From positions 310,001 through 374,000 of the forward strand of contig CP002098.1 in NCBI GenBank assembly GCA_000145985.1: DNA of 64,000 bases, written 5' to 3'. Positions within the stretch are counted from its first letter, which is position 1, and each line of letters begins with the position of its first letter. Origin of the DNA: Ignisphaera aggregans DSM 17230. GTDB taxonomy: Archaea; Thermoproteota; Thermoprotei_A; Sulfolobales; Ignisphaeraceae. The notes below the pieces were generated by a model that worked only from the letters and a program-made list of their open reading frames with translations, searched no databases and had not been told where the DNA came from. The position numbers and the translations under genes were made by a program. This document shows, piece by piece, positions 63,060 through 64,000 of the stretch.

Positions 63060-63953
63060 ATGGGATTTATAATGAGAGCTATATTCATAGGCAATATTAC
63101 TGTAGATGAAGCTGGGGAAAGGTATAGGGTTGGAGGATCTGGGTATTATGGAGGTAGAGCACTAGCATATCTTGGTGTAGATGTATATGTTGCTACCCAT
63201 ATAGCTGAAGAGTATAGGGGTATGATAAAGGGGATTGCAAATACATTTGGGATAAGCATCATAGAGTTAAGCAATAGTGGAACACCGATATTTGTTATAG
63301 AGAGAGGGAAAGCTGTGAGATTCAAATGTGTAAGTCCAAAAATTATGTTTAGAGATATAGAGGTGTTTCTAAAGTCATATAACTTCAACATTATTCTCTT
63401 CACACCAATAATGAATGAACTCGATAGTGATATTATTGATATTGCTAATTATAAAAAGGATGTTGTTTCATTAGATATTCAGGGTTTTGTAAGGATGTAT
63501 AGTGATGATAGTATTAAGTTACAGTGGAGAAATGATTTATTTGAGATATTTCCATATATGGATATAGTTCATGGGAATATCTCAGAGTTTTGTTTCTATA
63601 GAGATGCAAAGTGGGTTCTAAAGACTATGAAGGAATTCTCTATGTCTATCAATACAGCATTTCTAATAAGTAATGATGATAAAGGGACGTATCTAGTGTA
63701 TAGAGGTGAAGTCTTACACATACCACCTCCAGCTATAGAACCTGTAGATGATGTAGGTGCAGGTGATATACTTTTAGCAGTTACTTCATTATATAGAGCA
63801 GAGGGTATGGATATACTATCATCGACAATTAGGGGTGTAGCTGCAGCATCTCTTAAGGTTATGAATGCATATAGAGAATGGTTTGATAGAAATCTCATTG
63901 ATATGTATAGTAAGGAGATAGAAGATAGAGTTAATCCTATAGAGCTTTCTTAG
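63060..63953 (+). CDS. PfkB-like sugar kinase family protein
   Basis: 297 residues. IFIGNITVDEAGERYRVGGS, YYGGRALAYLGVDVYVAT (GG signature) and VDDVGAGDILLAVTSLYRAE (GAGD with catalytic Asp) are seen. It has the short divergent form found in archaea and plants, possibly acting on inositol, nucleosides or sugar acids. It starts 3 bp after the Fe-ADH stop, so the pair may oxidise and phosphorylate one substrate. ATG 63072 is an alternative start. Confidence 0.75.
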   Translation: MGFIMRAIFIGNITVDEAGERYRVGGSGYYGGRALAYLGVDVYVATHIAEEYRGMIKGIANTFGISIIELSNSGTPIFVIERGKAVRFKCVSPKIMFRDIEVFLKSYNFNIILFTPIMNELDSDIIDIANYKKDVVSLDIQGFVRMYSDDSIKLQWRNDLFEIFPYMDIVHGNISEFCFYRDAKWVLKTMKEFSMSINTAFLISNDDKGTYLVYRGEVLHIPPPAIEPVDDVGAGDILLAVTSLYRAEGMDILSSTIRGVAAASLKVMNAYREWFDRNLIDMYSKEIEDRVNPIELS

Positions 63954-64000
63954 AGATAATGAATTCTCTTGATCTATAAGCGTTTATAGCTCCTATCAAT
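63937..64000 (-). CDS. C-terminal end of a gene beyond the right edge
   Basis: A minus-strand frame entering from the right edge reads LIGAINAYRSREFIISKKAL and stops at 63937-63939. It would overlap the end of the PfkB-like gene by 17 bp, as other convergent pairs here do. Twenty codons are too few for a family call. Confidence 0.3.
   Translation of the reverse strand, partial: LIGAINAYRSREFIISKKAL

Noticed and set aside
1-64000. CRISPR arrays, insertion sequences, rRNA and further tRNAs
   Set aside because: No regularly spaced repeats, transposase motifs, terminal inverted repeats, rRNA-like GC-rich blocks or second T-arm consensus were found when reading both strands.

Overview
The window looks like chromosome from a hyperthermophilic Thermoproteota (crenarchaeal) genome, plausibly an Ignisphaera/Desulfurococcales-type heterotroph. 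The genus is an inference; domain and phylum are better supported. Evidence: low G+C, AGA/AGG-rich arginine codons, TATA boxes about 25 nt from leaderless or short-leader starts, many TTG/GTG starts, archaeal TFS and NIP7, an archaeal class I FBP aldolase, an AbrB-PhoU protein, and an intronless tRNA-Val(GAC).

Layout. 1-1.2 kb: the start of a large glycoside hydrolase gene that runs off the left edge, then relics of a MoaD-like gene and an aldehyde:ferredoxin oxidoreductase gene. 1.3-9.4 kb: a sugar isomerase-like gene, the phosphate transport operon pstSCAB-phoU, a B3/B4-domain protein, a ribbon-helix-helix regulator, a CDF metal transporter and MazG. 9.5-23 kb: sugar-acid metabolism, with a broken tagaturonate-epimerase-like gene, a TIM-barrel isomerase with a very unusual 721-residue transaldolase-like protein, glycerate 2-kinase, a frameshifted GH4 enzyme of the CHGF (alpha-uronidase) type, a GH2 beta-glucuronidase-like enzyme, two 2-hydroxyacid dehydrogenases joined by a gene-conversion tract, an alcohol-dehydrogenase relic and an HpcH/HpaI aldolase. 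Together these can be read as a route from uronides to pyruvate and glycerate, then 2-phosphoglycerate.

23-48 kb: one-carbon genes scattered among housekeeping genes. They are a decayed UroD-like methyltransferase next to an intact corrinoid protein, an aminotransferase, a MobA-like gene, a formylmethanofuran dehydrogenase-like operon (a fused FwdD-FwdB protein plus FwdC), a decayed mfnB (methanofuran biosynthesis), a MoaB-like gene, an intact MtrH-like methyltransferase and a MetF-like reductase. Interleaved are two nucleotidyltransferases, an Fe-ADH, Ogt, M29 aminopeptidase, an HDAC-family deacetylase, a flippase, a rhomboid, a DUF89 protein, a MATE transporter and a CinA-type MoCF protein.

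48-64 kb: a tiny zinc protein, Nudix, a GlcNAc module (NagA and GH20 with relics that may be kinase and SIS-isomerase genes), several unrecognised genes, TFS/NIP7, tRNA-Val, a SagB-type oxidoreductase, AbrB-PhoU, then FBP aldolase, PfkB kinase and HAD phosphatase, a second Fe-ADH lacking one canonical metal ligand, and another PfkB-like kinase.

Main points. (1) The partly decayed methyl/formyl C1 gene set (MtrH-like, corrinoid protein, MetF-like, FwdDB/FwdC, with mfnB and UroD-like relics) is the best candidate for an undescribed system: possibly a methyl- or methoxy-group oxidation pathway that is vestigial or rewired. (2) The transaldolase-like protein is probably a new subfamily. (3) About ten recognisable gene relics in 64 kb show active gene decay. 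Two genes carry the same type of lesion, a one-base excess in a G5 run. (4) Three intergenic regions hold strong candidate operators. No CRISPR array, insertion sequence, rRNA or replication origin was seen.
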